DNA of 64,000 bases, taken from contig JADWQD010000018.1 of assembly GCA_016110215.1 (NCBI GenBank), positions 1 through 64,000 on the forward strand, given 5' to 3'. Position 1 is the stretch's first letter. Each line of letters opens with the position of its first letter. Positions 63,931 to 64,000 of this stretch are shown piece after piece. The position numbers and the translations under genes are program-made. Source of the stretch: Capronia americana. Its lineage: Eukaryota; Ascomycota; Eurotiomycetes; Chaetothyriales; Herpotrichiellaceae. The notes under the pieces were generated by a model. It saw only the letters and a program-made list of their open reading frames with translations. It was not told the DNA's origin and made no database searches.

Positions 63931-64000
63931 TCCGTCACGTTTTGTCGTAATTCCCGTTTCGACTTTGCACAGGCTTCGTCGTCTTCCTTTATGAATGGAA

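Overview
The window looks like nuclear DNA of a filamentous ascomycete (Pezizomycotina). Genes have short introns of about 45-80 nt. The families are typical: Zn2Cys6 activators, heterokaryon-incompatibility (HET) and NLR-type genes, P450s with a reductase, and several MFS transporters. The first 5 kb is an AT-rich block almost free of CpA/TpG dinucleotides, the mark of repeat-induced point mutation (RIP). I cannot assign a class or species. All exon models were worked out by eye from splice motifs, frame arithmetic and family motifs.

Layout. 1-5040: RIP-mutated repeat island with no genes. 5.25-7.08 kb: a zinc-finger/fungal-TF fusion gene broken by one in-frame TAG. 7.4-32.7 kb: a block of catabolic or biosynthetic genes. 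It holds a salicylate-hydroxylase-like FAD monooxygenase, a SnoaL-like protein, an ACMSD-type amidohydrolase (6-methylsalicylate-decarboxylase-like), a type-B carboxylesterase, a TRI12-like MFS pump, a Zn2Cys6 activator, a P450 reductase divergent from a P450, a myo-inositol/sugar transporter, an NTF2-FMO flavoprotein and a Gfo/Idh/MocA dehydrogenase. The hexamer TCGCCG occurs six times between the P450 and its reductase, six times upstream of the sugar transporter and twice before the activator gene, so this part may be a regulon of that activator.

33.2-45.9 kb: two HET pseudogene pieces, same strand, bracket about 11.1 kb. That segment carries an intact three-domain NLR (DUF7708-like, NB-ARC, TPR), a small predicted mitochondrial protein whose promoter holds a tandemly duplicated CCAAT module, and a trio of FAD oxidase, CmcJ/AsaB-like oxygenase and MFS transporter. 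46.1-50 kb: a cupin and a predicted secreted amidase. 50.7-57.7 kb: a 1449-residue ABCC transporter and an AVT-type amino-acid transporter, both intronless. 58.8-63.9 kb: an NDH-2/AIF-like FAD reductase, a second Zn2Cys6 activator and a zinc-less MDR reductase.

Unusual gene structure recurs. There is a probable AT-AC intron next to a 17-nt exon inside the Zn2Cys6 motif, a 16-nt exon before a GC-AG intron in the sugar transporter, and two more GC-AG introns. Several apparent frameshifts vanish once these introns are recognised. The remaining real breaks are in the first TF, the first flavoprotein start and the HET fragments. No tRNA, rRNA, CRISPR or prokaryotic element was seen.
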